Positions 7,304 through 7,622 of a DNA stretch of 7,622 bases are shown here, in pieces. Within the stretch, counting starts at the first letter, position 1; each line of letters opens with the position of its first letter. The notes under the pieces are model-generated. The model was not told the origin of the DNA, ran no database searches, and worked only from the letters and a program-made list of their open reading frames with translations. The stretch is taken from positions 1 through 7,622 of the forward strand of contig PXQK01000051.1 of NCBI GenBank assembly GCA_003022085.1. Direction: 5' to 3'. The stretch comes from Halobacteriales archaeon QH_10_65_19. Its GTDB lineage: Archaea; Halobacteriota; Halobacteria; Halobacteriales; Haloarculaceae. Made by a program: the position numbers and the translations under genes.

Positions 7304-7369
7304 ATGACAGAGGTCACAATCGAAGCATTCAATCAGGCGTGCTTGTTAGCTCGAACTGACAATCAATGA
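7304..7369 (+). CDS. Possible 21-residue upstream ORF overlapping the lipoprotein start (ATGA)
   Basis: An ATG at 7304 opens a 21-codon frame beginning MTEVTIEAFN and ending with TGA at 7367-7369. It overlaps the lipoprotein ATG at 7366 in the ATGA arrangement typical of translational coupling. No ribosome-binding site precedes it and I recognise no family. An ORF this short can arise by chance. Confidence 0.18.
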   Translation: MTEVTIEAFNQACLLARTDNQ

Positions 7370-7622
7370 CAGGCTCCGACAGGCGCACGATTCTGAAGGC
7401 TGGCGGCACAGCACTGACCTTCGGGCTTGCCGGGTGTATCGGGCCGTTCCAGGACGGCGAGGGGGTCCCGGGGACGACCGATCCCGACCCTAACACCGGG
7501 AACGGCAACGGGAACGGGAACGGAAACGGGAACGGCAATGGCAACGGTGGCGTGCCGAGCGAAGTTGACGAGTACCTCTCGGACGCGAACCAGTACGAGG
7601 GCTCGCTTCAGGATATGACCGG
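7366..7622 (+). CDS. Tat-exported lipoprotein, probably a halocyanin-like cupredoxin (3' end outside window)
   Basis: The visible 85 residues begin with a twin-arginine signal (DRRTILKAGG, Arg6-Arg7), a hydrophobic stretch and a lipobox LAGC with Cys24. This predicts Tat export, lipid attachment at the cysteine and anchoring outside the membrane, the usual route for haloarchaeal binding proteins and redox proteins. A linker of eight Gly-Asn pairs (residues 45-60) follows. The segment VPSEVDEYLSDANQYEGS (from residue 63) resembles the start of halocyanin domains, small blue-copper electron carriers of the plastocyanin family. The copper ligands (His, Cys, His, Met) would lie beyond the window, so this assignment rests on the domain start alone. 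The ATG at 7366 gives an ideal Tat signal length. There is no Shine-Dalgarno site. It is divergent from top6B. Another lipoprotein type remains possible. Confidence 0.75.
   Translation, partial: MTGSDRRTILKAGGTALTFGLAGCIGPFQDGEGVPGTTDPDPNTGNGNGNGNGNGNGNGNGGVPSEVDEYLSDANQYEGSLQDMT
7498..7545 (+). repeat. Gly-Asn hexanucleotide repeat encoding a flexible linker
   Basis: Eight units of GGNAAY (mostly GGGAAC and GGCAAC) in frame encode alternating Gly and Asn between the lipidated N-terminus and the folded domain. Such low-complexity linkers are common in haloarchaeal lipoproteins, and the repeat is prone to length change by slippage. Confidence 0.9.

Larger units (their letters stand above)
7114..7365. 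promoter_or_regulatory. Divergent intergenic region between top6B and the lipoprotein gene
   Basis: This 252-bp gap must hold the promoters for the top6BA operon (leftward) and probably for the lipoprotein gene (rightward). No strong TATA box is visible. The best candidate for rightward transcription is GTTTAC at 7217-7222, which would leave a long leader. It contains an inverted repeat close to top6B, a helical-turn-spaced GT-rich direct repeat, a second inverted repeat and a small ORF overlapping the lipoprotein start. Confidence 0.5.

Noticed and set aside
1..7622. tRNA, rRNA, CRISPR array or insertion sequence
   Set aside because: No cloverleaf-like segment, spaced repeat array, transposase motif or terminal inverted repeats were seen; the only mobile element supported is the intein.

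Overview
The window reads as chromosomal DNA of a haloarchaeon (class Halobacteria). It is GC-rich, its proteins are strongly acidic, starts lack clear Shine-Dalgarno sites, and it carries lineage-typical genes: a dockerin-like secreted protein, a CetZ tubulin-family GTPase, an archaeal DNA topoisomerase VI operon and a Tat-exported lipoprotein resembling halocyanin. I cannot name the genus.

Layout. (1) 1-791, + strand: C-terminal part of a secreted or surface protein ending in an EF-hand/dockerin-like calcium-binding module. (2) 905-1978, +: complete cetZ-family gene. (3) 1970-3085, -: top6A, convergent with cetZ and sharing its last 9 bp. (4) 3120-7113, -: top6B, directly upstream of top6A in the same operon. 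(5) 7114-7365: divergent intergenic region with several inverted and direct repeats and a possible 21-codon upstream ORF. (6) 7366 to the window end, +: 5' part of a Tat lipoprotein with a Gly-Asn linker, probably a halocyanin.

The notable locus is top6B. A LAGLIDADG-type intein (5154-6765) is inserted in the ATP-lid motif, between Gln116 and the Ser that begins [10 protein letters not shown]. The reading frame is broken inside the intein's endonuclease domain, at about 6009-6012, so the gene is carried by two overlapping ORFs: 5974-7113 (Top6B N-terminus plus N-intein) and 3120-6104 (C-intein plus the rest of Top6B). Restoring 2 nt gives a 538-residue intein and a 793-residue mature Top6B. 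Intein splicing blocks A, B, F and G can all be seen, but the endonuclease looks shortened between its two motifs. Either this is a sequence error, or top6B is broken, or the two halves are made separately and joined by trans-splicing.

A second anomaly lies next to it. The 45 nt at 6784-6828, in the N-extein close to the intein, are only about 31% G+C and use codons that are rare for such a genome (TTA, AAA, ATT, AGG). This looks like a tract co-converted from an AT-richer donor during intein homing.

Top6A and Top6B together form the A2B2 type IIB topoisomerase that relaxes and decatenates DNA. CetZ proteins act in cell shape and motility. The dockerin-like protein and the lipoprotein act outside the membrane. 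The genes flanking the top6BA operon are not obviously linked to it in function.
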